From contig JAJZYI010000012.1 in NCBI GenBank assembly GCA_021798135.1, positions 1 to 23,200 of the forward strand: 23,200 nucleotides of DNA. Reading direction: 5' to 3'. Positions 9,749 to 15,529 of the stretch are shown here, piece after piece; the stretch's first letter is position 1; every line of letters begins with the position of its first letter. The notes below the pieces were generated by a model that saw nothing but the letters and a program-made list of their open reading frames with translations, was not told the DNA's origin and did not search any database. A program made the translations under genes and the position numbers. The DNA is from Actinomycetes bacterium (GTDB lineage: Bacteria; Actinomycetota; Acidimicrobiia; Acidimicrobiales; UBA8190).

Positions 9749-11026
9749 CTACGGGCCGGCTGCGCCGCCGGTGCCCGGTCGGGCCGACGGGTCGGTCGGC
9801 CCCTGGGAGGGCCCCTCGCTCAGCAGCGCGACGGCTGCCGACGACCGGTGCACGGCGTTGCGGCCGCCGACGGGGCCGATCTCGCCGTCGGCGAAGAACC
9901 CCGCCACGGGCACCGGCCCGAGCGCGCTGGCGACGGCCGCCACGTCGTGGTCGCGGGCGTCGAACAGGCGCGTGCCCCGCCCGCGGCACGTGAACACCAG
10001 CGCCGCCTCTGCCTGTCGGCCGACGAGGGCGCGGCGCAGGCCGGCGTCCGCTGCCGTGGCGTCGCGCACGTGGAAGCGCACCGTCGCCCCGACCGGGACG
10101 GCACCGTCGACGGCGATGGCGCCCGACCCCCGGTCTGCACCGAGGACCGCGTGCACCAGCACCTCGGGCCCCCGGCTCCCGGGGTGGCGATCCACCGTCC
10201 GCCCGAGCTGCAGCCCGCCGTCGCCGAGGCGGTCGGCCTCGTCGGGCGTCAGGCTCGCTGCGGCCTGCCGGACGAGGCAGTCGAGCGGCGGCCGGCCGGA
10301 GAGCGCGGTGATGACGTTCCCCGTCGCCGCGGTGACGACCAGCGGGTCGCCGAAGGCCCGGCTGCCGGGCGAGACGGCCCCGGTGACGGTGACCGACGGG
10401 CCGAGCAGGACGCCGACCGCGCCCCGGTCGAGGACAGCGGACCCCACGGCGAGCCGCGCCGCGCCCGGTCCGCGTGCGCCCGAGGCCATGCCGCCCACCA
10501 CGGTGACGCCCGGGTGGTGGCGGTCCAGCCAGGCCAGGAACGGCCCGGTGGCGAAGGTGAACGGGTCGGCGACGAGCAGGAGGGTGCGGGGCTCGAAGGG
10601 AACGTGCTCCGGCCAGCCGTCGACCACGACGTCGTCGTCGGCGTCCGGGACGGCGTCGTCACGGTCGGCGCCGAGCACGGGGGCGCGGCGCCGACCTGCC
10701 GCGTGGCCGGACGCGGCCGCGTGCGTGGCCAGCGCCAGGGGCAGGAGGGGCCCGACGGTGCCGGCAAGCACCGCCACGCCGGGGGACCGCTCGACCTCGT
10801 GGTGGGGGCCGATCACCGACTCTGCCGCGCACCCGACGAGGGCGATCGGCTGGAGCACCTCGGCGACGGCCCCGGCGATGTCCTGGAGGGCGCCGGCGTG
10901 GGCGCCGGTGGCGAACACCGTCACGAGGTCGGGGTGCCGGCCCACCCGCTCGAGCAGGGTGCCGAGGATCTCCCCGGTGGCCTGGGTGGCGAGGGGGTGC
11001 TCGCTGAGCGCGGCAGCGAAGCCCAT
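9749..11026 (-). CDS. FIST N- and C-domain sensory protein
   Basis: A 425-residue protein matching the FIST (F-box and intracellular signal transduction) family. The N-terminal FIST half includes TGAHAGALQDIAG, the LVGCAAESVIG segment and VVGGMASGARGPG at about 175-190. The C-terminal half (about 260-400) ends with the VAGFFADGEIGPVGGRN type of motif that is very typical of FIST_C. FIST domains are proposed to bind small molecules such as amino acids; no enzymatic residue set is known. No kinase, GGDEF or methyl-accepting domain is fused to it and no signal peptide is seen, so it acts alone in the cytoplasm. ATG 11026 has TAGGGT 7 nt upstream, where the TAG is also the stop of nagA, so it is the second gene of a nagA-FIST operon. 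The last 20 residues are Gly/Pro-rich. Confidence 0.87.
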   Translation of the reverse strand: MGFAAALSEHPLATQATGEILGTLLERVGRHPDLVTVFATGAHAGALQDIAGAVAEVLQPIALVGCAAESVIGPHHEVERSPGVAVLAGTVGPLLPLALATHAAASGHAAGRRRAPVLGADRDDAVPDADDDVVVDGWPEHVPFEPRTLLLVADPFTFATGPFLAWLDRHHPGVTVVGGMASGARGPGAARLAVGSAVLDRGAVGVLLGPSVTVTGAVSPGSRAFGDPLVVTAATGNVITALSGRPPLDCLVRQAAASLTPDEADRLGDGGLQLGRTVDRHPGSRGPEVLVHAVLGADRGSGAIAVDGAVPVGATVRFHVRDATAADAGLRRALVGRQAEAALVFTCRGRGTRLFDARDHDVAAVASALGPVPVAGFFADGEIGPVGGRNAVHRSSAAVALLSEGPSQGPTDPSARPGTGGAAGP

Positions 11027-11035
11027 GTGCCGACC

Positions 11036-12232
11036 CTACCGGCGCTCGGCCGCGCCCGGTCCTGGCGGCCTGCCGGCCACCCACACGCGCCGGACGTGCA
11101 ACCAGCCGTCGCGGTCGACCAGTTCCACCACGTCCGCGCGGCGGTGGGGTGCGAGCGCGCCCCGGTCGGTCAGGCCGAGCAGGCGCGCCGGTGTCGTCGA
11201 CGCAGCGGCGACCGCAGCGACGAGGTCCACGCCAGCGCCCAGGACGCAGCCGGCGACCATGTCCGCCATCCCGGCGGCCGTGCCGGTCAGGCCGCCGCCG
11301 GGCAGCCGCCGGGCCAGCAGGCGGCCCACGGTCCCGCCGTGGCCGGGGCTCGCGTCCCCGGCCGCCGGGGCTGGCAGCCCCGGCGGCTCGGCGACGCGGT
11401 CGGTCACGAGCACGACGCCGTCGGGCCCCTTGGCGGCGAAGGCGAGGCGCAGGACGTCGGGGTGCACGTGCTCCAGGTCCGCGATGAGGGACACGGCCAG
11501 GCGCGGGTCGGCCAGGGCGGCGCCGAACAGCCCGGGGTCCCGCTGGTGCAGGGGGTGCATGGCGTTGCCGAGGTGGGTCACCAGCCGGGCCCCGGCGGCC
11601 GCCCCGGCGTGGGCCTCCTCCGCCGTGCAGTGGGAGTGGCCCAGCGCCACCAGCACGTCCCGCCTGGCCAGGTCGCGCACGGCCCCCAGCGCCCCGGGCA
11701 GCTCCGGGGCGATCGTCACGACCCGGACCACGGCCGGCAGCGACGCCGCCCAGCGCCGCGGGACCTCGGACCGGACGTGCTCGACCGGGTGGGCACCGGG
11801 GATGCCCAGGAACGGGCCCTCCAGGTGGGCGCCGGCGAGGGCCGGGCCGGCCGGCGAGCCCCGGGCCGCCGTGGCGCGCCCCGCCGGGTCGGCGGCGGTC
11901 CCAACCCGCCGGAGGGCGGCGGCCGTCGACCGGGCCGCGGCCGACAGCAGCGTGGCGCACCAGGTGGTGGTGCCGCCGGCCAGCAGCGTCCTGCCGACCT
12001 CGTCCCACGCCGCGGGGCTGCGCAGGTCGGCGACGGCGTGCCGCCCCGCGCCGTTCACCTGCAGGTCGACGAAGCCGGGAGCGAGGACGGTGCCGGGCTC
12101 CGGAGCCGGCCGCCGCGGCGCCGGCCCGACGGCCAGGATCGATCCGCCGCGGACCGTGACCTCGCCGGGAGACAGGACGCCGCCGGGCACGACGACCCTG
12201 TCGGCTCGCAGCACCAGCGGGCGGGCGGCCAT
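11036..12232 (-). CDS. nagA: N-acetylglucosamine-6-phosphate deacetylase-like amidohydrolase
   Basis: A 398-residue amidohydrolase-superfamily protein. NagA removes acetate from GlcNAc-6-phosphate in amino-sugar and cell-wall recycling. The expected residues are there: PGFVDLQVNGAG at 52-63, metal ligand E138 in HLEGPF, H199 in GHSH, H220 in THLGNAM (usually HLFNAM), H255, and the catalytic D278 in VTD, followed by LTGTAAGMADMV replacing the usual LAGS block. All metal and catalytic positions are retained, so I expect activity. The exact substrate is inferred. No nagB, PTS or ROK kinase gene is in the window. ATG 12232 lies 8 nt from a TACCGT hexamer and has no good Shine-Dalgarno. The gene ends 9 nt before the FIST gene on the same strand. 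Confidence 0.88.
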   Translation of the reverse strand: MAARPLVLRADRVVVPGGVLSPGEVTVRGGSILAVGPAPRRPAPEPGTVLAPGFVDLQVNGAGRHAVADLRSPAAWDEVGRTLLAGGTTTWCATLLSAAARSTAAALRRVGTAADPAGRATAARGSPAGPALAGAHLEGPFLGIPGAHPVEHVRSEVPRRWAASLPAVVRVVTIAPELPGALGAVRDLARRDVLVALGHSHCTAEEAHAGAAAGARLVTHLGNAMHPLHQRDPGLFGAALADPRLAVSLIADLEHVHPDVLRLAFAAKGPDGVVLVTDRVAEPPGLPAPAAGDASPGHGGTVGRLLARRLPGGGLTGTAAGMADMVAGCVLGAGVDLVAAVAAASTTPARLLGLTDRGALAPHRRADVVELVDRDGWLHVRRVWVAGRPPGPGAAERR

Positions 12233-12240
12233 GGCCCGTC

Positions 12241-12261
12241 ACGGTAGCGACCGGCTACCGT
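12241..12261. promoter_or_regulatory. Palindromic divergent promoter of nagA and the thioesterase gene
   Basis: ACGGTAGC (12241-12248) and GCTACCGT (12254-12261) form a perfect 8-bp inverted repeat around a 5-bp centre. Each arm contains TACCGT reading outwards. On the minus strand it is 8 nt before the nagA ATG; on the plus strand it is 7 nt before GTG 12269. The whole gap between the two genes is only 36 bp. The element may be two leaderless promoters sharing one site, an operator, or both. Confidence 0.6.
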
Positions 12262-12268
12262 CGCCGGC

Positions 12269-12673
12269 GTGACCGCCATGCAGGTGCCGCCCAGCTGCGA
12301 CCTGACGCTGGGCCTGGTGTGCGAGGACAAGGCTGAGCCGGGGCGCACGCGCTGGCGCATGCAGGTCGACGAGCGGTTCCTGAACCCGGCCGGCGTGCTG
12401 CAGGGGGGCTTCCTCGGAGCGTTCTGCGACTCGGCGATGGGCGCGGCGACCGTCACGTGGTCCCGCGGGCGCAAGGTGCTGACCGCCAACGTCGAGATGA
12501 AGGTCAGCTTCCTCGGCGCGGTGCGCCCGGGCGCCACGCTGGTGTGCACCGCCGAGGTCGTCGGCGGCGGGAGCCGGGTCGCCTTCGCCGAGGCTCGCGT
12601 CACCGACGGTGAGCGGCTGGTGGCCACGGCCAGCTCGACGTACGTGCTGACGCCCCGAGCCGGCGACGCCTGA
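12269..12673 (+). CDS. PaaI/YdiI-type hotdog-fold thioesterase
   Basis: A 134-residue single hotdog domain, the usual length of the PaaI/4HBT thioesterase family that hydrolyses acyl-CoA substrates as a homotetramer. The NPAGVLQGGFLGAFCDSAMG segment at about 39-58 corresponds to the family's HGG...D helix, with N39, the GG pair and D54 in the expected places; the usual His is replaced by Gln (Q45). A downstream strand, LTANVEMKVSFLGAVRPG (about 71-88), matches the second hotdog signature. The substrate is unknown. GTG 12269 is chosen over ATG 12278 because TACCGT is 7 nt upstream of the GTG. It is divergent from nagA and stands alone, with a 176-nt gap to the next gene. Confidence 0.85.
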   Translation: MTAMQVPPSCDLTLGLVCEDKAEPGRTRWRMQVDERFLNPAGVLQGGFLGAFCDSAMGAATVTWSRGRKVLTANVEMKVSFLGAVRPGATLVCTAEVVGGGSRVAFAEARVTDGERLVATASSTYVLTPRAGDA

Positions 12674-12849
12674 CGCCAGCGGCGGAGCCCGGTGCCCCGC
12701 CAGGAGCGGCGGGCCGGCTGCCACCGGGTGCGCGCCGCGGCGGCTCGCGGCCGCATGCCCTTGCGGAGCAGGTCGCCCGCACGCCAGGATGGCCGGCGGA
12801 CCGGCGGTGGAGGGGCACGCCACGGCCACCGGACCGAGCGAGGAGGATC
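12674..12849. other. Gap with a stem-loop after the thioesterase gene
   Basis: CCCGCC (12696-12701) and GGCGGG (12708-12713) form a 6-bp stem with a 6-nt loop, 22 nt after the stop codon. There is no T tract, so termination is only a guess. No -10 hexamer at leaderless distance precedes the next gene, which has a strong AGGAGG instead. The promoter for the membrane gene group must lie in this gap but I cannot place it. Confidence 0.3.
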
Positions 12850-13233
12850 GTGGCCCGCACACGAGAGCGAGCGACGTCGGGCGCGAACCGGCGGGGCGGC
12901 GCCATCGGCGCCGGCGGCCAGGACGTGGTCCGGCTGGTCGGCGACTACCTGAAGCAGGAGACCCTGGGGCCGCTGCGGGGCGCCGCCCGCTTCGTCGCCT
13001 TCGGCGTCGCCGGCTCCGTCGCCCTGTCCGGGGGTGCCGTCCTGCTGCTGGTGGCGCTGCTCCGGCTGCTCCAGGGCGAGACCGGCGACACCTTCGGCGG
13101 GAGCCGCTCGTGGTTGCCCTACCTGATCACCGCGGTGGCCGCGGTCGGGGTCCTCGCCCTGTCGGTGTGGCGCGTGGCGAGCGGCGCCAGCCGGAGGCGG
13201 GGCGCGGCCGCTGCCCGGACCGAGGAGCACTGA
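12850..13233 (+). CDS. Small membrane protein, phage-holin superfamily III (DUF1469)-like
   Basis: A 127-residue protein with a basic Arg-rich N-terminus, an amphipathic segment (about 24-45) and two hydrophobic segments at about 48-74 and 88-108, ending in a basic and then acidic tail. The pattern is that of the Phage_holin_3_6/DUF1469 group. Despite the name this is a common chromosomal actinobacterial membrane protein of unknown function, not evidence for a prophage. GTG 12850 has AGGAGG 3 nt upstream (short but strong). Its stop overlaps the next start (TGATG), so it is translationally coupled to the 70-residue gene. Confidence 0.75.
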   Translation: MARTRERATSGANRRGGAIGAGGQDVVRLVGDYLKQETLGPLRGAARFVAFGVAGSVALSGGAVLLLVALLRLLQGETGDTFGGSRSWLPYLITAVAAVGVLALSVWRVASGASRRRGAAAARTEEH

Positions 13234-13445
13234 TGGCCGCCGAACGGGCCCGCATCACGCGCAAGGACATCGAGGACAAGATCCGCTCGCTGACCGGCGA
13301 GGTCGAGGACCAGGTGGAGCAGGCCAAGCCGGCGCTGGTCGGCACGGCCGCGGGCGTCGCCGTCCTGCTCCTGCTGCTCGCGTACCTCCTGGGCAGGCGG
13401 GCCGGGCGCGCCCGCTCCGCCGTCGTCGAGATCCGGCGGGCGTGA
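13233..13445 (+). CDS. Small single-pass membrane protein, unknown function
   Basis: A 70-residue protein with a charged, probably helical N-terminal half (residues 3-33, rich in Lys, Asp, Glu), one hydrophobic segment at about 34-54 and a basic tail. The ATG shares its A with the TGA stop of the preceding holin-like gene. I do not recognise the family. The tight coupling and shared membrane nature suggest the two proteins work together. Confidence 0.75.
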   Translation: MAAERARITRKDIEDKIRSLTGEVEDQVEQAKPALVGTAAGVAVLLLLLAYLLGRRAGRARSAVVEIRRA

Positions 13446-13497
13446 CGGCGCCCGCGGGCGGAGGCCGTCACCGGGCGGACCCGAGGAGCGGGGAGCC

Positions 13498-13719
13498 GTG
13501 CGCTCGACGCACCTCGTCCTGAGCGCCGTCGAGTGGGTGGCGAGGCGCCGTCGGCGCGCCGGCGAGCCGGTCTGGCTGGCCGTCGCCGTTGCCGCGTGGC
13601 TGGCGCGTCGCAGCGCACGGCGCCCGGGCACCGTGCTGTGGCGCGGGCGGGTGCCCAGCGGCGGCACGCTGCAGGTGTCCGTGCGCGAACCGTCCGCCGC
13701 GGCGCGCCGGAAGGTGTGA
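13498..13719 (+). CDS. Small basic protein, unknown function
   Basis: A 73-residue Arg-rich protein (about one residue in five is Arg) with one short hydrophobic stretch (WLAVAVAAWLA, about 26-36) and a C-terminal part that looks like short beta strands. GTG 13498 has GGGGAG 3 nt upstream. It ends 4 nt before the trmI start, so the two are probably co-transcribed. I do not recognise the family. The open frame and the two flanking ribosome binding sites are the main evidence that it is real. Confidence 0.6.
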   Translation: MRSTHLVLSAVEWVARRRRRAGEPVWLAVAVAAWLARRSARRPGTVLWRGRVPSGGTLQVSVREPSAAARRKV

Positions 13720-13723
13720 CCCG

Positions 13724-14791
13724 GTGCTCGTAGGGAGCGACCCGGCGGCCGACCGCGCCGGGGCAGGCCCACGCGTGCTGGCGCCGCCCGCCGGGGCCCG
13801 GCCGGCGCTCGGCCGGCGCGGGCCGTTCCAGGACGGCGAGCGCGCGGTCTTCGTGGACCCCAAGCAGCGGCGCTACCTCGTCGCGCTGCGAGCAGGATCG
13901 TCGTTCCACACCCATGCCGGGATCGTCCACCACGACGCCGTCATCGGGCGCGAGGAGGGATCGACCGTCACCGGCACCACGGGCCGTCGCTTCCTGGTCC
14001 TGCGCCCGACGCTCGCCGACGTCGTCCTGAAGATGCCGCGCGGCGCCCAGGTCATCTATCCGAAGGACCTGGGTGCCATCGTCGTGGGGGCGGACATCGG
14101 CCCCGGCGCGAGGGTCCTCGAGGCCGGTGTCGGTTCGGGCGCCCTGTCGATGGCCATGCTGCGCGCCGGTGCAGACGTGCTCGGCTACGAGCTGCGCCAG
14201 GACTTCGCCGAGCGGGCGGTGGCCAACGTGTCGACCTGGTTGGGCGAGGTCCCCTACCGCGTGGAGCTGCGCGACGTGTACGACGGCATCGCCGCGACCG
14301 GGCTCGACCGGATCGTGCTCGACCTGCCCGAGCCGTGGCGCGTGCTGCCGCACGCAGCGGGCGCCCTGCGCCCGGGCGGCATCCTGCTGGCCTACCTGCC
14401 GACCATCAACCAGACCGCGACGCTGCGCGACGCGCTCTCGCGGTCGCCCTTCGCCCTGGCCGAGACCTGGGAGGTGCTGCGGCGCACCTGGCACGTCGAG
14501 GCCCGCTCGGTGCGCCCCGACCACCGCATGGTCGCGCACACCGGCTTCCTGACGGTGGCGCGCCTGGTCGTCCCCGACGCCGACGGAGCGGCCGACGGGG
14601 TGCCTGCGGGCGGCGCCCACACCGACGCCGTGCCGGGTGACGCCCTGCCGGGTGACGCCGTGCCGGCGGTCGAGGCTGCTGCCGCGACGCCCGAGCGGGC
14701 GCAGGCTGGCACGTGGGGACGCGAGGGGGCGGGGACGGCCGACGGGGGCCGTCAGGGAGGCGAACCCCCGGACGGGTCGGAGCAGGCGTAG
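13724..14791 (+). CDS. trmI: tRNA (adenine-58-N1)-methyltransferase TrmI
   Basis: A 355-residue S-adenosylmethionine-dependent enzyme that methylates A58 in the T-loop of tRNA and normally works as a tetramer. An N-terminal beta domain (about 30-95) is followed by the Rossmann methyltransferase domain. The SAM loop EAGVGSGALS is at about 133-142, the acidic strand end is GYE at about 154-156 and the catalytic-site motif VLDLPEPW is at about 198-205. The family is about 280 residues long; here about 70 residues after position 283 form an Ala/Gly/Pro/Asp-rich tail with three DA(V/L)PG-type repeats, probably disordered. GTG 13724 has GGAAGG about 9 nt upstream. trmI next to arc is the usual actinobacterial arrangement around the Pup-proteasome locus. 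Confidence 0.93.
   Translation: MLVGSDPAADRAGAGPRVLAPPAGARPALGRRGPFQDGERAVFVDPKQRRYLVALRAGSSFHTHAGIVHHDAVIGREEGSTVTGTTGRRFLVLRPTLADVVLKMPRGAQVIYPKDLGAIVVGADIGPGARVLEAGVGSGALSMAMLRAGADVLGYELRQDFAERAVANVSTWLGEVPYRVELRDVYDGIAATGLDRIVLDLPEPWRVLPHAAGALRPGGILLAYLPTINQTATLRDALSRSPFALAETWEVLRRTWHVEARSVRPDHRMVAHTGFLTVARLVVPDADGAADGVPAGGAHTDAVPGDALPGDAVPAVEAAAATPERAQAGTWGREGAGTADGGRQGGEPPDGSEQA
14624..14668 (+). repeat. 15-bp in-frame repeat in the trmI tail, three copies
   Basis: Copies at 14624-14638, 14639-14653 and 14654-14668 encode DAVPG, DALPG and DAVPA. They differ by one to three bases. They lie in the low-complexity C-terminal extension, outside the catalytic domain. Confidence 0.85.
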
Positions 14792-14810
14792 GCGCGGCTG
14801 CCGGCGGTGC

Positions 14811-14895
14811 CCGTCGGGGTGCTGCGGCCGTGGGGGTGCTGGCACCGTCAGGGAGCCGGGGCCGTCGGGGTGCTGGCACCGTCAGGGTGCTGGCG
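14811..14895. repeat. 17-bp tandem repeat, five copies, downstream of trmI
   Basis: Units start at 14811, 14828, 14845, 14862 and 14879. The two units at 14828 and 14862 match at 16 of 17 positions and the others differ at more. The consensus begins CCGTCGGGG and is followed by TGCTGGCA. Across unit borders the sequence GGTGCTGGCACC forms a short inverted repeat. The array begins 20 nt after the trmI stop and 101 nt separate it from the ferredoxin stop on the other strand. Confidence 0.8.
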
Positions 14896-14995
14896 CCGGG
14901 TCGGCGGTCCCGACCGCAGGGCCCGGCAGCGCCGGGCGCACGTCGTCCGCCCAGCCCGGCGCTGGTGGACGCGCCGGGTGGGTGCCAGGCGGCGG
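14896..14995. other. Convergent gap between trmI and the ferredoxin gene
   Basis: Very GC-rich sequence. No gene and no T-tract terminator for either strand are seen. The 17-bp array beside it is the only notable structure. Confidence 0.4.
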
Positions 14996-15232
14996 TCAGC
15001 CCTGCTCGATGAAGATGCACTCCCCGGGGCACTCCTCGGCCGCCTCGGTCACGGCGTCCTCCAGGTCCTCGGGGACGAGCGCCATGCCGGCCGAGCCACC
15101 CGGGTCGTTCTTGACCGCCTCGCCTTCCTTCACGTAGGCGAGCCCGTCGTCGAGGAGGGTGAAGACGGCGGGGGCGATCTCCTCGCACAGCCCGTCGCCG
15201 GTGCACAGATCCTGGTCGATCCAGACCTTCAT
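14996..15232 (-). CDS. Small ferredoxin, [3Fe-4S] or Asp-ligated [4Fe-4S] type
   Basis: A 78-residue acidic electron carrier. The cluster residues are C10 and C16 in CxxDGxC, and C68 in the CP motif near the C-terminus. The middle cysteine of a standard CxxCxxC is replaced by D13, which is typical of P450-type [3Fe-4S] ferredoxins. Asp can also serve as the fourth ligand of a [4Fe-4S] cluster, as in Pyrococcus furiosus ferredoxin. A further cysteine, C72, follows as CPGEC. The family length is right and both ends match. ATG 15232 has GGGAGA about 7 nt upstream. No P450 or reductase gene is nearby. It stands alone on the strand opposite to trmI and arc, with its own consensus promoter. Confidence 0.92.
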   Translation of the reverse strand: MKVWIDQDLCTGDGLCEEIAPAVFTLLDDGLAYVKEGEAVKNDPGGSAGMALVPEDLEDAVTEAAEECPGECIFIEQG

Positions 15233-15285
15233 CGCCTGCTCTCCCTGCCTCTCGTCCCGCGGTTGGTGCCACCGCTGGCGGCGGG

Positions 15286-15315
15286 AAGCTAACGACTGGC
15301 GTCCAACCGTGTCAA
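15286..15315 (-). promoter_or_regulatory. Sigma-70-type promoter of the ferredoxin gene
   Basis: On the minus strand a perfect -35 TTGACA (15315-15310) is followed after 18 bp by TAGCTT (15291-15286) as -10. Transcription would start near 15279 and give a leader of about 47 nt with a Shine-Dalgarno. This is the only fully recognisable two-box promoter in the window and contrasts with the -10-only elements elsewhere. Confidence 0.7.
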
Positions 15316-15510
15316 CTCAGCAGCGCCCACCCGACCGGTCCGGACCGCGTCCCGAGCGGGTGCGACGCTCGCGTGCCGCCAGGCCGGTCCTGTCCGTCCG
15401 AGCGGGGCGCGGCGACCCAGCCTACCGGGCGCGCGGTGCCGGGGGGTCGAGCGCCGGGCCACCCGGCTCCCCGGCTCCGGAAAGGGGCACCGTCCGCCAG
15501 TTGCCCGGTG
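15316..15510. other. Upstream region of arc
   Basis: No gene or repeat is seen. The region between the ferredoxin promoter and the arc -10 candidate is uniformly GC-rich apart from the T/A-containing stretch at 15300-15316. Confidence 0.4.
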
Positions 15511-15516
15511 TATGGT
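15511..15516 (+). promoter_or_regulatory. Candidate -10 element (TATGGT) of arc
   Basis: TATGGT precedes ATG 15530 by 13 nt, predicting a leader of about 6 nt. The hexamer contains the upstream ATG at 15512, which argues against that ATG as the start. No -35 box is evident. Confidence 0.45.
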
Positions 15517-15529
15517 CGGACCGCGGTTC

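Noticed and set aside
8526..12272. Very long open frame on the plus strand (over 1,200 codons) opposite tkt, FIST and nagA
   Set aside because: It is antisense to three well-recognised genes and its translation is low-complexity Arg/Ala/Pro. Long shadow frames are expected at this GC content.
12850..13233. Prophage lysis gene (holin)
   Set aside because: The holin-III-like family is widespread on actinobacterial chromosomes and no other phage gene is present.
15512..15529. ATG at 15512 as arc start
   Set aside because: It lies inside the TATGGT candidate -10 element, and the residues it adds are not like ARC N-termini. Not fully excluded.
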